Positions 45,246-54,090 are shown, counted from the stretch's first letter. The stretch: 64,000 nt of DNA from Luteibacter aegosomatis (GCF_023078455.1 NZ_CP095740.1:1848001-1912000); one strand, 5' to 3'. Notes: generated by a model from the sequence alone, not told the origin. A program made the numbers and translations.

Positions 45246-45950
45246 TCAGTCTTGCGCCGGAGCTTGCCCATGCAGTCGCTTGCTCCAGTCTTCGACGCTT
45301 TTCGATTCCAGGCGTCGCCGTGCGTGCCGACGCCAGCCTTCGGCGAGCGTCGGCAATTCGGACATCGCCAGGAGCGACGCGTAGTCGAGCCGGTCGACGT
45401 AGAAAATGCGCCAGATGCGTTCGATGGTCCATTCGGGCGTGACGCGGTCGATCCGTTCGAGTGCGTCGCCCGGACGTACATCGCCTTCTTCGAGTACGCG
45501 GTAGTACCACCCCGTGCGACCCGACTGCTGCAGCCGCAGCGCCATGTCCTTCGTATCGAAACGCAGGTTGAGCTTCCAGCAGGGCTGCCTTCCCTGGCTC
45601 ACCTGCAGCACGGCGGTGCCGAGCCGGAAGATGTCGCCCACGGCGACGTTCGTTTCCACCAGACCGGTGGTGGAAAGGTTTTCGCCGAAAGCGCCGGCTT
45701 GGTCGAGCAGGGCGCGCGGAGGCAGTTCGTCGCGCCATGCCGCGTAGTGGTCGAAGGGATAGTGATGGATGGCCTTTTCCGGTCCCCCGTGCACCTTCAG
45801 ATCGGCCTGCGCATCCGTCGCCAGCCCCGTCGGCGTAACGCGTACGGTTTCATGCACGGGACGCTTGTGCATGCCGCTCATGGCCCCACCGTCGCCGAGC
45901 GGTGCCACGGGGCCCGTCAGGACGTGGCCAATGGGGTAGGTGTCGTTCAT
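45246..45950 (-). CDS. MOSC domain protein (YiiM-like)
   Basis: A 234-residue MOSC domain protein. The conserved cysteine-containing core GRQPCWKLNLRF, the VGDIFRLGTAVLQVSQ strands and FGENLSTTGL are the YiiM hallmark. MOSC proteins bind molybdenum cofactor; E. coli YiiM reduces N-hydroxylated purines with this cofactor. A 3-alpha domain lies at the C-terminus (EWTIERIWRIFYVDRLD). It may help detoxify N-hydroxylated bases. The start at 45950 is the last in-frame ATG before the domain. Confidence 0.86.
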   Translation of the reverse strand: MNDTYPIGHVLTGPVAPLGDGGAMSGMHKRPVHETVRVTPTGLATDAQADLKVHGGPEKAIHHYPFDHYAAWRDELPPRALLDQAGAFGENLSTTGLVETNVAVGDIFRLGTAVLQVSQGRQPCWKLNLRFDTKDMALRLQQSGRTGWYYRVLEEGDVRPGDALERIDRVTPEWTIERIWRIFYVDRLDYASLLAMSELPTLAEGWRRHARRRLESKSVEDWSKRLHGQAPAQD

Positions 45951-46068
45951 CGTCGTATCCGGTCGCGGTAGCCTTCGGGTGCATTGTGCAGCGTTCGGGT
46001 GGCATGGGGTACGCCGCCGCGCCCGCGCAGCCGGATTCGTTCGTAACGGGGGCCGACCGCATGGGTGG

Positions 46069-46668
46069 TCAGGCCGTTTCCTTTCTCGCTGCCATGGTGG
46101 CCTTCGCCCACCACGCCAATTCGTCGAGCGCGACCGTGGCCGACGGCAGCAGGCTCTGTTCGATCGACTCGATGGGCTGGTTGCCCACCGCGGGGAAGAT
46201 GGTGAAGAAATCGCTGCCGCCGATGTGGACGGCGGCATGGGTGGACACCATGTGCATCTCGATGCCGACCATGCGCAGGTGTTCGATGGCGCGCGCGGCG
46301 CCGACGCCACCGTAGCCGATGGCGGTGAACGGCTTGCGATTCCATTCCGCGTAGGCCTGGTCGAGTGCGTTTTTCAGCGCTCCCGTCATCGAGTGGTTGT
46401 ATTCGGCGACGACGAAGATGAAGCCGTCGAAGCGGCCGATCGTCTCCTGCCAGCGAATGGCCTGCGGGCTCTGGCTCGGCACATAGGCGTTGGACGCGAT
46501 CTCGTCGAAAAACGGAAGGTCGAACTCGCGCAGGTCGACCAGTTCGACATCCATGTCCTGGCGGGCCTGCGCCTGACGCAGCATCCATTGCGCCGGCACG
46601 TCCGCGAAGCGGGAGGCGCGGGTGGATCCGATGATGACGGCGATCCGGGGCTTGTTGGGGGTGGTCAT
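46069..46668 (-). CDS. NADPH-dependent FMN reductase family protein
   Basis: A 199-residue flavodoxin-fold reductase. The FMN-phosphate loop GSTRASRFADVPAQW is at about 15-29, and PSQSPQAIRWQETIGRFDGFIFV and EYNHSMTGALKNALDQAY are the other family loops. It should transfer electrons from NADPH via FMN to quinones, chromate or azo compounds. It is divergent from the LysR gene 46878-47741, the usual arrangement for a LysR-controlled reductase, with a 15-base palindrome in the shared spacer. Confidence 0.9.
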   Translation of the reverse strand: MTTPNKPRIAVIIGSTRASRFADVPAQWMLRQAQARQDMDVELVDLREFDLPFFDEIASNAYVPSQSPQAIRWQETIGRFDGFIFVVAEYNHSMTGALKNALDQAYAEWNRKPFTAIGYGGVGAARAIEHLRMVGIEMHMVSTHAAVHIGGSDFFTIFPAVGNQPIESIEQSLLPSATVALDELAWWAKATMAARKETA

Positions 46669-46824
46669 GGCGGGCTCCTCGATGGTTGCGTCCGGCGGAA
46701 GGGACGGGATGGGAGAAAGATGCCCCGGGGAATGAGCTCTCACTAGCCATCGAATTTGCCACGCGGTGTCGCGGAACGAGGAACACCCTGCGCCTGATCT
46801 GGCAGAAAGATGGCTTTCTCGCGG

Positions 46825-46839
46825 CGGGTGAGTCACCCG
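46825..46839. promoter_or_regulatory. perfect 15-base palindrome CGGGTGA-G-TCACCCG in a divergent spacer
   Basis: Fully symmetric around one central base, about 40 bases before the LysR start and 157 bases before the reductase start. It is a candidate operator for the adjacent LysR protein, although the classic LysR T-N11-A box is not obvious within it. Confidence 0.45.
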
Positions 46840-46877
46840 GTTTGCTAAGGTGTACCTCTTTTCGGAACGGTGCGCCG

Positions 46878-47741
46878 ATGGATATCGATGATCTGCGGGC
46901 CTTCGTCGAGGTAGCGAACGCCGGAGGCGTCAATTCGGCGGCGCGTCGGCTCGGGCTGGCGAAGTCGATCGTCAGCCGCCGTCTGCTGCGTCTGGAGGAG
47001 CAACTGGGGGTACAACTCCTTGCCCGGACCACGCGGGGCGCGGCCTTGACGGAAGCGGGCACGCGTTTCCTGGAGCACGCGGCGAACGTATGCACGATCC
47101 TCGACGGTGCGCGCGAGGAGATGTCGCCCGGCGGCCAGCTGCACGGATTGCTTCGCATCGCCGCTCCCGCGTCGTTCGCCGCCCAGCTCGCGCCGACGCT
47201 TGCCGAACTGGCGCGACGGCACGCGGCCTTGCAGGTCCATACGCGCTTCAACGATCGTTACGTCGATCTGGTGGCCGAAGGATTCGATTGCGGCGTGCGG
47301 GTGGGATACCTGCACGACTCCAGCCTCGTGGCGAGAAAGGTCGGCGAGGTACCGGTCCGGCTTTATGCAAGTCCCGCGTATGTCGCTGAACACGGCGAGC
47401 CGAACGGCCCGTGGGACGTGGCCAGGCACGCGGCCATCACGCCAGGTACGGATCCCTGGCATTTTCGCGAGGGGGAGACCACCTTCACCGTGCACCCCCA
47501 AGGCCGCTTCAAGGCGGACAGTGCATTCGCCCTCGCCGAAGCGGCGGCGGCAGGCATCGGAATCGCCGCGCTGGGCGACGTCGCCGCCGAACCCTACCTC
47601 GCGCGCGGCGCGCTGGTGCCCATCATGACGAACTACTCGCTTCCGCCGGTAGGCATCTTCGTCGTGCGTCCGCAGGGCCAACATCTGCCACGGAAGGTGA
47701 GGGTCTTCATCGATCTGATGGTCGAGCAGTTCGTGGGATGA
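46878..47741 (+). CDS. LysR family transcriptional regulator
   Basis: A 287-residue LysR-type regulator. The winged helix-turn-helix is at 1-60 (FVEVANAGGVNSAARRLGLAKSIVSRRL), and the effector domain follows with RFNDRYVDLVAEGFDCGVRVG, a CrgA-like pattern. It probably senses a small molecule and controls the divergent FMN reductase gene. The ATG at 46878 is preceded by a weak site. Its last bases precede a small gene on the other strand by 28 bases. Confidence 0.93.
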   Translation: MDIDDLRAFVEVANAGGVNSAARRLGLAKSIVSRRLLRLEEQLGVQLLARTTRGAALTEAGTRFLEHAANVCTILDGAREEMSPGGQLHGLLRIAAPASFAAQLAPTLAELARRHAALQVHTRFNDRYVDLVAEGFDCGVRVGYLHDSSLVARKVGEVPVRLYASPAYVAEHGEPNGPWDVARHAAITPGTDPWHFREGETTFTVHPQGRFKADSAFALAEAAAAGIGIAALGDVAAEPYLARGALVPIMTNYSLPPVGIFVVRPQGQHLPRKVRVFIDLMVEQFVG

Positions 47742-47768
47742 ACGCTCATGGCGGATGCGCCGCGGATG

Positions 47769-47960
47769 TCAGCGGGGGACGGACGCCTGCAGTGCCGCCG
47801 CCAGGCCCGCATCGCCGGAAAGCAGGTCTTTCCATGACAGCTCCAGCCCCTTGCGTTTGCCCTTTTCGACCAGTTTGAGTCCCTCGGGATCGATCGTCAG
47901 CGTATAGGACTGGCGGCTGACGATCAGTTCGCGTTTGAGCGGTTTGTCCAGCGGCGTCAC
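47769..47960 (-). CDS. small conserved hypothetical protein (GTG start)
   Basis: A 63-residue protein that starts at a GTG with GGAGGT 6 bases before it. The basic, beta-rich chain (KRELIVSRQSYTLTIDPEGLKLVEKGKRKG, then ELSWKDLLSG) resembles a short Xanthomonadales conserved protein with no assigned role; a DNA- or RNA-binding function is possible from charge only. No membrane segment. Confidence 0.6.
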   Translation of the reverse strand: MTPLDKPLKRELIVSRQSYTLTIDPEGLKLVEKGKRKGLELSWKDLLSGDAGLAAALQASVPR

Positions 47961-48148
47961 GGTGCACCTCCCACGACCAGGGTGGACCGCTATCCTGCCG
48001 CCTGGCGCATGATCCCCAGGTCGACGGCGGCGGGATGCATCCCTGGTATGGCCACGTCCCGGCGAGGGAATCTCCCGTCGAGGTGGCCCGTCCGATCTGC
48101 CGCCATGTCGGCGCGTGCGCGAAAGGCACCCTGACCTCGCGATAGGGC

Positions 48149-48994
48149 TCAGGCTTCCGCGACGATGAGCCAGGCCGGCGCCCAGCTGTAGTCGTGCAGG
48201 TGGGTCGCCGACGCGATCCGATAGCCCGCCCGGGTGATCTCGTCTTGCCAGGCGGCGATGGGTTGCTCGAAATTCGACGGGGTGGTCGCCTGCAACTGCC
48301 CCAGCAACATGGGCGCGAGGAAGCCGCCGGCCACGAGCGGCGCCTGTTCGCGGTACTCCCGTGCCGCCTGCTCGTAGCGGCGGGCGAGCGAGGCATGGCG
48401 ATCACGGGCATCGTCGAAGACCGGTACGTCGAATTCCACGACGACGAGACGCGTGACGTGCGAGCGTAGCCGCTTCAGGGCTTCGAGCCGCTCGACCGAT
48501 GGTATGGATTGCAACGAGAACGTCGCTTGCGCCATGTCCCATGGCTGTCCGGACGCCAGGCGGGACGCGAATGCCTGGAAGGTCTGTTGCCTTGCCGTCC
48601 CGGCGGAAAGCTGTGGCCGCAGGCGGGCAAGCAGTTCGGCGGAGGGTTCCACCACGTCGACGGTATGCGGCCTGCGCGATGTCGCGTTCAGCGCGGGTAG
48701 CAGGGCCATGCCGTCGCCGGCGCCGATGTCGAGCAGGCGGCGTGGCGCGAAACGTTCATAAAGACGTGCCAGCGCCGTGCTGACCGACTCATAGAGCGGC
48801 GGATTGCCTCCCGCGCGGATGAAGATCTCGAACGCGTGCGGTGTATCGTACGCCCGTCGTTCGTCGTCTCCCGCCAGATGGTCGAGGATGGCCGCGGCCA
48901 TCACCGAACCCTCCCGGGCGGCCATTTCCAGTGGGGGAATCGCATTTTCGCCATCGGCGAGCCGATCGAGGGCGCAGGCCAGATTGTTGTTCAT
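48149..48994 (-). CDS. class I SAM-dependent methyltransferase
   Basis: A 281-residue methyltransferase. The SAM-binding motif I is LLDIGAGDGMALLPAL near 92-107 and motif II is VDVVEPSAELLA. A helical N-terminal cap of about 75 residues precedes it. The target is unknown. The start at 48994 lies 53 bases downstream of the stop of the next methyltransferase gene, so the two may be in one operon with the reductase and Rrf2 genes upstream. Confidence 0.82.
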   Translation of the reverse strand: MNNNLACALDRLADGENAIPPLEMAAREGSVMAAAILDHLAGDDERRAYDTPHAFEIFIRAGGNPPLYESVSTALARLYERFAPRRLLDIGAGDGMALLPALNATSRRPHTVDVVEPSAELLARLRPQLSAGTARQQTFQAFASRLASGQPWDMAQATFSLQSIPSVERLEALKRLRSHVTRLVVVEFDVPVFDDARDRHASLARRYEQAAREYREQAPLVAGGFLAPMLLGQLQATTPSNFEQPIAAWQDEITRAGYRIASATHLHDYSWAPAWLIVAEA

Positions 48995-49047
48995 GGGAGG
49001 ATGATAGGCATACGTCGATGGAAGTCGGCCGACGGTGAGCGAACGGC

Positions 49048-49719
49048 TTATCGCCTGTATGCCACCCAGCCCTTGAAGGTAAACGCGCAGTAGAACATGT
49101 CCACGTCGGCAAACCCTGCTTCCTGGATCAGTTCGATATCCTGCTGAGGCGAAAGCACGGGTAGCCGTTCCCTGAGCGTGAGGATGTTTCCGGCTTGCGC
49201 CGGGGACATGCCGGACGCGACCGAAAAAGCGGCGTTGCGCTTCAGCCACGTATCCTGCCCAGGGCCGCTATCGGAAAAACTGTGGTGGACGATGACCAGC
49301 GGGGCGCCCGGCTTGAGCCGCGCATGCAGTTGCTTGAGGGTATCGAGGCGTTGGGTGCGAGGAAGAAAATGCAACGTCAGAAGACTGGTCGCGCCATCGA
49401 ACGGCCCGGACGGCGCCGTGTCGACGTATCCCTCGTGCCAGCGTACGGCGGAAGCGAGCGGTCCGAGCGTCGTGCGGGCCAGATCGAGCATGTCGGCCGA
49501 AGGATCCACGCCGTCGAAGCGCCAACCGGGCTGCATCTCTGCAAATGCCTTCAACTCGAGTCCTCCGCCGGCGCCGAGTACCAGGATGCGCGCATCATCG
49601 GGTGCGTACTCGGCCAACAGCGCGCCGGCCATCTTCGGCAGGTCGCTCAGGCCGGGCACCATCCGCGCGGCGTTGCGGGCATACGTCGATACGGCGGTCC
49701 GGTCGGAAAACACGTTCAT
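49048..49719 (-). CDS. class I SAM-dependent methyltransferase
   Basis: A 223-residue methyltransferase. Motif I is ILVLGAGGGLELKAF near 45-59 and the acidic binding loop is DGVDPSADMLDLA near 69-81. The start codon overlaps the stop of the FAD reductase gene by 4 bases (ATGA), so both proteins are coupled. The third gene of the Rrf2-controlled operon. It belongs to the same broad family as the next gene, but the two do not look like recent duplicates. Target unknown. Confidence 0.87.
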   Translation of the reverse strand: MNVFSDRTAVSTYARNAARMVPGLSDLPKMAGALLAEYAPDDARILVLGAGGGLELKAFAEMQPGWRFDGVDPSADMLDLARTTLGPLASAVRWHEGYVDTAPSGPFDGATSLLTLHFLPRTQRLDTLKQLHARLKPGAPLVIVHHSFSDSGPGQDTWLKRNAAFSVASGMSPAQAGNILTLRERLPVLSPQQDIELIQEAGFADVDMFYCAFTFKGWVAYRR

Positions 49720-50651
49720 GGGGAGGCGATGTCCTCTCGCACGGCCTCGGCGATCCTCGATTCGAACAGCGAGCGGTGGATCTGGGCACCGGCCCAGGCA
49801 CCGTGGGCCACGGCGAGCGATACCGAATGGGGAAAGCGTGCCACGTCGCCGCACGCGAAGACACCGGGTACGGAGGTCTTGTGTTCCGCATCGATGCGAA
49901 TCTGCCGGCCCATGCCCATGGGCATGTCTTCAAGTGCACAACCCGCGGCCTCGGCGAGTGAACCGGAAGGCGTGCAACGCGCAGCGACGAAGAGACCCGC
50001 AAAGCGCAAAAGCCGACCGTCGACCGTTCGCACGTCGGCATGTCCCTCGAGCGTCGTGATCGGCGCGTCCTCGATCGTCACGCCCGCGTGTTCCAGCGTC
50101 GATCGATCCTCCGCGCCCAGCGACAAGGCCTGGTTCACCAGCAGCGTGACCTCGCCCCATTCGGTGAGGAAATGCGCCTGGTGCAGCGACACCGGGCCGG
50201 TGGCGATCACGCCGAGACGGCTCCTGCCGAGCTCGTAGCCATGGCAATACGGGCAATGAAACACCGACTTGCCCCATCGTTCGGCAAGCCCGGCAACGGG
50301 TGGCAATTGATCGATCACGCCCGTGGCCAGCAGGACACGGCGCCCTTGGCGCATGCCGCCTCCCGCCAGGGTGACGGTGAAATCGCCCGGCGTTCCGTCG
50401 ATGGCTTCGACGCGCCCGTCGATCCAGGACAGGGTCGGATACGCCTCGAGCTGGCGTCGTGCCGTGGCAGCGATGTCGGCGGCATCCGCGCCGTCCCGGC
50501 TGAGGAAACCGTGCGAATGCCTCGCGAAACGGTTGCGTCTTTCGCCCGCGTCGATCACCAGCACGGATTTATGGGACCGCACGAGTTGCAGGGCGGCCGC
50601 CATGCCCGAGTAGCTCCCACCGATGACGATGACGTCGTGATGCATGCTCAT
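49716..50651 (-). CDS. NAD(P)/FAD-dependent oxidoreductase, thioredoxin reductase-like
   Basis: A 311-residue flavoprotein with the thioredoxin reductase fold. The FAD motif is IVIGGSYSGMAAALQL, the NAD(P) loop is GVIATGP (degenerate, since LGVIATGPVS lacks the usual GGGxxA), and the C-terminal FAD contact is VFACGDVARF. A redox-active CPYC disulphide is present (HCPYCHGYE). It may reduce a thioredoxin-like or other disulphide protein. It lies between Rrf2 and a methyltransferase, with 4-base overlaps on both sides, so the three are strongly coupled. Confidence 0.88.
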   Translation of the reverse strand: MSMHHDVIVIGGSYSGMAAALQLVRSHKSVLVIDAGERRNRFARHSHGFLSRDGADAADIAATARRQLEAYPTLSWIDGRVEAIDGTPGDFTVTLAGGGMRQGRRVLLATGVIDQLPPVAGLAERWGKSVFHCPYCHGYELGRSRLGVIATGPVSLHQAHFLTEWGEVTLLVNQALSLGAEDRSTLEHAGVTIEDAPITTLEGHADVRTVDGRLLRFAGLFVAARCTPSGSLAEAAGCALEDMPMGMGRQIRIDAEHKTSVPGVFACGDVARFPHSVSLAVAHGAWAGAQIHRSLFESRIAEAVREDIASP

Positions 50652-51091
50652 GTCCTCTTGCGCCGTGATGCCGCGTGACGGCGCGCGAAGTCGGCAGCCA
50701 GGTCGGCGAGGGTGATTTCCGAGAATCGCTGGAGCAGGAGGGCTTCCGCTTCGGCCAGCGTGCCTTCGAGAGCGGCATTCACCGCCTGCTCGACCAGGCA
50801 GTCGGGCGCTTCGTCGTGGTGGCCGATGGCGAACATGGCCGGTTCACCGAGGGCTTCGTGCAACTGTCGTAGCGTGACGGCGTCGAGGTCGGCCTGGATG
50901 CGCCACCCGCCCGCATGCCCTCGTCCGGACGTGACGATGCCCGCATCGCGCAGGTATCCCATGGTGCGACGGACGACCACGGGATGGGTGCCCATGCATT
51001 CGGCCAGGGCCTCCGAGGTGACGGGGCCGTCCTGTTCGGTCATGTGCAACAGCGCATGCAGGACGGACGACAGGCGGCTATCTCTCTTCAT
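50648..51091 (-). CDS. Rrf2 family transcriptional regulator
   Basis: A 147-residue Rrf2 winged-helix regulator. The HTH is in SEALAECMGTHPVVVRRTMGYLRDAG, with a wing at GRGHAGGWRI. The cysteine cluster that binds Fe-S in IscR or NsrR is absent: one Cys (DCLVEQAV) is present in the C-terminal half, so sensing may be by thiol oxidation. An inverted repeat overlaps its start codon, suggesting autorepression. The gene overlaps the reductase gene by 4 bases. Confidence 0.88.
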   Translation of the reverse strand: MKRDSRLSSVLHALLHMTEQDGPVTSEALAECMGTHPVVVRRTMGYLRDAGIVTSGRGHAGGWRIQADLDAVTLRQLHEALGEPAMFAIGHHDEAPDCLVEQAVNAALEGTLAEAEALLLQRFSEITLADLAADFARRHAASRRKRT

Positions 51092-51109
51092 GTAACTTAC
51101 GATGTTACA
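51091..51109. promoter_or_regulatory. TGTAAC-N7-GTTACA inverted repeat at the Rrf2 start
   Basis: A 6-base perfect inverted repeat with a 7-base spacer overlapping the first base of the Rrf2 start codon. Position and symmetry fit an autoregulatory Rrf2 operator controlling the whole four-gene operon. Confidence 0.55.
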
Positions 51110-51148
51110 AGATGGGGGATCTGTCAACCGAGACCGGCCCTCGAGGTC

Positions 51149-51910
51149 CTATTTGCCGCCGGTGGCGTCGAGGAACGTACCCGTGACGAACGATGCCTCG
51201 TCGCCTGCCAGCCAAAGGATGGCTCGCGCCACTTCCTCCGGCTGGCCGCCGCGCCCCATGGGAATGGTGGCCTTGACGCGGTCGACCCTGTCCGGCTCGC
51301 CGCCGCTCGCGTGCATCTCGGTGTAGATGTGACCGGGTCGAACGGCGTTGACGCGGATGCCTTCTTTCGCGACCTCCTTGGCGAGACCCGTGGTGAACGT
51401 CTCCAGCGCACCCTTGGATGCCGCGTAATCGACGTACTCGAAGGGACTTCCCAACCGCGCCGCCGCGGATGAAACGTTCACGATGGCGCCTCCCTTGCCG
51501 CCATGGCGGAAGGACATCCGTTTGACCGCCTCCTGCGCGCAAAGCATGCTGCCGATGGCGTTGACCGCGAAGATGTCCCGGATGCGATCGGGTGCGAGAT
51601 CCTCGAAGCGCGATTGCAGTCCCAGGACGGATGCGTTGTTGACGAGCACGTCGATGGGTCCCAGTTCCCGATCCAGCGTGGCGAACAGTCGCGTGACGTC
51701 GGCCGCGTCGGCGTTGTCGGCCTGCACGGCGATGCCGCGCCGGCCACATGCCTCGACGTCGGCGATCACCTCACGCGCTGCCGCTTCGCGCTCGACGTAG
51801 CTGATGGCGACGTCATATCCGCGGGCGGCGGCCAGTCTCGCCGTCGCCGCTCCGATACCTCGGCTTCCGCCGGTAACGAGCATGACGGGTGCCGGATGGG
51901 CGGTATTCAT
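51149..51910 (-). CDS. SDR family oxidoreductase
   Basis: A 253-residue classical SDR of the FabG-like group. TGGSRGIGAATARLA is the cofactor loop, NNAS is VNNASVLG, the catalytic Ser is in NVSSAAARLG and Tyr/Lys in YAASKGA. The Arg/Ser after the second Gly of the loop suggests NADP preference. Its start overlaps the MFS gene stop by 4 bases (51907-51910), so the two are co-translated. Together they fit an export-and-modify pair under the divergent LysR gene. Confidence 0.91.
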   Translation of the reverse strand: MNTAHPAPVMLVTGGSRGIGAATARLAAARGYDVAISYVEREAAAREVIADVEACGRRGIAVQADNADAADVTRLFATLDRELGPIDVLVNNASVLGLQSRFEDLAPDRIRDIFAVNAIGSMLCAQEAVKRMSFRHGGKGGAIVNVSSAAARLGSPFEYVDYAASKGALETFTTGLAKEVAKEGIRVNAVRPGHIYTEMHASGGEPDRVDRVKATIPMGRGGQPEEVARAILWLAGDEASFVTGTFLDATGGK

Positions 51911-53109
51911 TCGGGAATCCTCGCTTGGGAAAGGGGGCGCCGCAACATCGCGACGAGAGGCAGGATGACCAGGGCCGTCGCCGCCGCCGCGAGCATCGCC
52001 GCGGTCTTGCCCATGTGGTCGGCCAGCGCGCCGAACGCGACGGGCGCGAGGCCTCCCGAGCCGATCACCGCCGTGTAAAAGATCGCGAAGGCACGTGCCG
52101 TGTCGCGTCGTGTCAGTGTCGGGACGGCCGCGTAAAGAACCGACGACGTTCCGTTGAGCGCGATGCCCAGCAACGGAAGGAGGCAGAGCGTGACGGATAA
52201 CGGCAGGAGCAACACCGCCACGATCAGGATCGCGGTGGCCGCTTCGGTCGCCGCGACGCAACCGATCGCGCCGAAACGCGTGCCGAGCCAGCTGCAGGTG
52301 ACCTTGCCGAGCGCGCCACCGATGAACAGCAGCGCCAGGGCGATGCCGACGGTCGCCGAGGCGCCGCCCTTTTCCCTGACGAGGAACGGGAGGAAAAGCA
52401 GGAAGCCCATGCGAACGGCCGTATCGAGTGCGCCGATGAGCGTGAGCAAGGCGAAGCCGTCGCGGCCGCCAGCCCTCGATGAGTGCGTCGCCATGCCTTG
52501 CGCGTATCGTCGTCGCGGCGTCAGCGCGGCTACCGCGATGCAAACCACCGCGCCCAGCGCCACCAGCAGCCACATCACGTCATGCCAGGCGATGATCGGC
52601 AGCAGGAGGGCGATCAGCGCGGGGAGGATCGCCTTGCCGAGGTCGCCGGAAAAATTGTAGATGCCCAGGGGCCCCTGGGCGGCGGAGCCGTATGCGTCGT
52701 CGACCAAGGCCGACGCGCGGGGATGCTGGATGCTCGAGCCCATGCCCGCGATCACCAGCCCCACGCAAAGTCCCGCGAGCCCGAGCGGCAGCGCCACCAC
52801 GGCGAGGCCGCTCGCGGCGAGCACGATGGAAGACACCAGCGCGAAGCGGTGCGACCGGCGACGCAAAACGAGATTGGCGGGTACTTGGAGCGCACCCATC
52901 GTCCCGTAGTAAAGCGCACGAACCAGGGCCAGCGCCGCGTAGGACAACCCGAACTGGGCCTGCCAGACGGGCAGGAACGCGTACAGGCCGTCCGTATAGC
53001 CGTCATGGATGGCGTGGGCCAGGCAGGCGCCGACGAGGCTGCGGGTGGGCGGGCTGGCGGCGTCAGGGCGCGCCGCCGTATCGGAGGCGAGGGCGGTTGT
53101 GATGACCAT
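51907..53109 (-). CDS. MFS transporter, fosmidomycin-resistance (Fsr)-like
   Basis: A 400-residue 12-helix MFS protein. The N-terminal HAIHDGYTDGLYAFLPVW and the second-half pattern AMLAAAATALVILPLVAM resemble Fsr-type transporters, which export fosmidomycin in E. coli. Motif A-like RRRSHRFALV follows TM2. Substrate unknown. It is divergent from a LysR gene across a perfect palindrome and precedes an SDR gene with a 4-base overlap. Confidence 0.85.
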   Translation of the reverse strand: MVITTALASDTAARPDAASPPTRSLVGACLAHAIHDGYTDGLYAFLPVWQAQFGLSYAALALVRALYYGTMGALQVPANLVLRRRSHRFALVSSIVLAASGLAVVALPLGLAGLCVGLVIAGMGSSIQHPRASALVDDAYGSAAQGPLGIYNFSGDLGKAILPALIALLLPIIAWHDVMWLLVALGAVVCIAVAALTPRRRYAQGMATHSSRAGGRDGFALLTLIGALDTAVRMGFLLFLPFLVREKGGASATVGIALALLFIGGALGKVTCSWLGTRFGAIGCVAATEAATAILIVAVLLLPLSVTLCLLPLLGIALNGTSSVLYAAVPTLTRRDTARAFAIFYTAVIGSGGLAPVAFGALADHMGKTAAMLAAAATALVILPLVAMLRRPLSQARIPE

Positions 53110-53153
53110 GGCGGCATGGTAGATACGTGCTTTCTATTCAACAAGATGGCCTG

Positions 53154-53174
53154 AAATCACGCATTACGTGATTT
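53154..53174. promoter_or_regulatory. perfect 21-base palindrome AAATCACG-N5-CGTGATTT
   Basis: Two perfect 8-base arms with a 5-base spacer in the 75-base spacer between the divergent MFS and LysR genes, ending 10 bases before the LysR start codon. It is very likely the operator of the LysR protein or of the pair of promoters. Confidence 0.65.
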
Positions 53175-53184
53175 TTACTCACGC

Positions 53185-54090
53185 ATGGATCAAGCACTTC
53201 CTCCCTTGAACGCGCTTCGGGTCTTCGAAGTGGCGGCCCGCACCGGCAGCTATGCCGACGCCGCCGCGGAACTGGGCATCACCCACGGTGCCGTAAGCCG
53301 GCATGTCGCGGCGTTGGAGCGGTGGTTGGGGCAGCGGCTCTTCGCGAAGGACGGTCGTCGCATGGTCGCCACGCCGATGGCGAAGGTGTTCGCGGCCGAA
53401 GTGGCCCATTCGTTCGAGCGCGTGGCGCGTGCAGCGGCGGCGTGCGGCCGACCGGGCACGCGACGCCTCTTGCGCGTGAGTGCTCCCACCACGTTCGCCA
53501 TGCGCTGGTTGATTCCCCGCCTTGATCGGTTCCATGCGCGATATCCCGACATGGAGGTGGTCGTGACGACGGTATCCACGGTGCAGGAAGACCTGCGCGG
53601 CGGTGTCGACATCGCGATCCGTCGCGCGAACCATCGGGCGCATGCGTGGCCGGAACACGATATCGTGCCGGTACTCGACGATGGCGACACGCTCATCATG
53701 AGCCCCGGCCTTTTCGCACGGAGCCCCGTGCTCACCCTGGCCGACGTGGCGAATCATCCCTGGCTGGCCAGTGAGACGCGCGCCGGGGATTGGGCCGACT
53801 GGCTGGCGGTCGCTGGCCTTCCTCCGCGTCCCGACCATTCCAGGCGCGTTTTCGATCATTTCTTCGTCACCCAGCGCGCGGTCGAGGATGGGCTGGGCCT
53901 GGGCATCGGGCCGCTGCCGTTGCTGTCGATCGACGTGGCCGCGGGCCGGTTGATCACCCCGTTGCCCGACATCCGCGTATCGCGGCCCGGCTACGTGGCG
54001 GTGGTACCTCGCCATCTCGGCGGCAGCGCGGGAGCCGGCGCGTTCGTCGAGTGGTTGGCAGTAGAAGGTCAGTCGCCCCATCAGGCCTGA
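53185..54090 (+). CDS. LysR family transcriptional regulator (GcvA-like)
   Basis: A 301-residue LysR regulator of the GcvA type. The HTH is FEVAARTGSYADAAAELGITHGAVSRHV, and the effector domain follows (LLRVSAPTTFAMRWLIPRLDRF, DIAIRRANHR). Divergent transcription with the MFS-SDR operon implies it controls that operon in response to a ligand. The start at 53185 is the only ATG matching the family N-terminus (MDQALPPLNALRVFE). Confidence 0.93.
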   Translation: MDQALPPLNALRVFEVAARTGSYADAAAELGITHGAVSRHVAALERWLGQRLFAKDGRRMVATPMAKVFAAEVAHSFERVARAAAACGRPGTRRLLRVSAPTTFAMRWLIPRLDRFHARYPDMEVVVTTVSTVQEDLRGGVDIAIRRANHRAHAWPEHDIVPVLDDGDTLIMSPGLFARSPVLTLADVANHPWLASETRAGDWADWLAVAGLPPRPDHSRRVFDHFFVTQRAVEDGLGLGIGPLPLLSIDVAAGRLITPLPDIRVSRPGYVAVVPRHLGGSAGAGAFVEWLAVEGQSPHQA

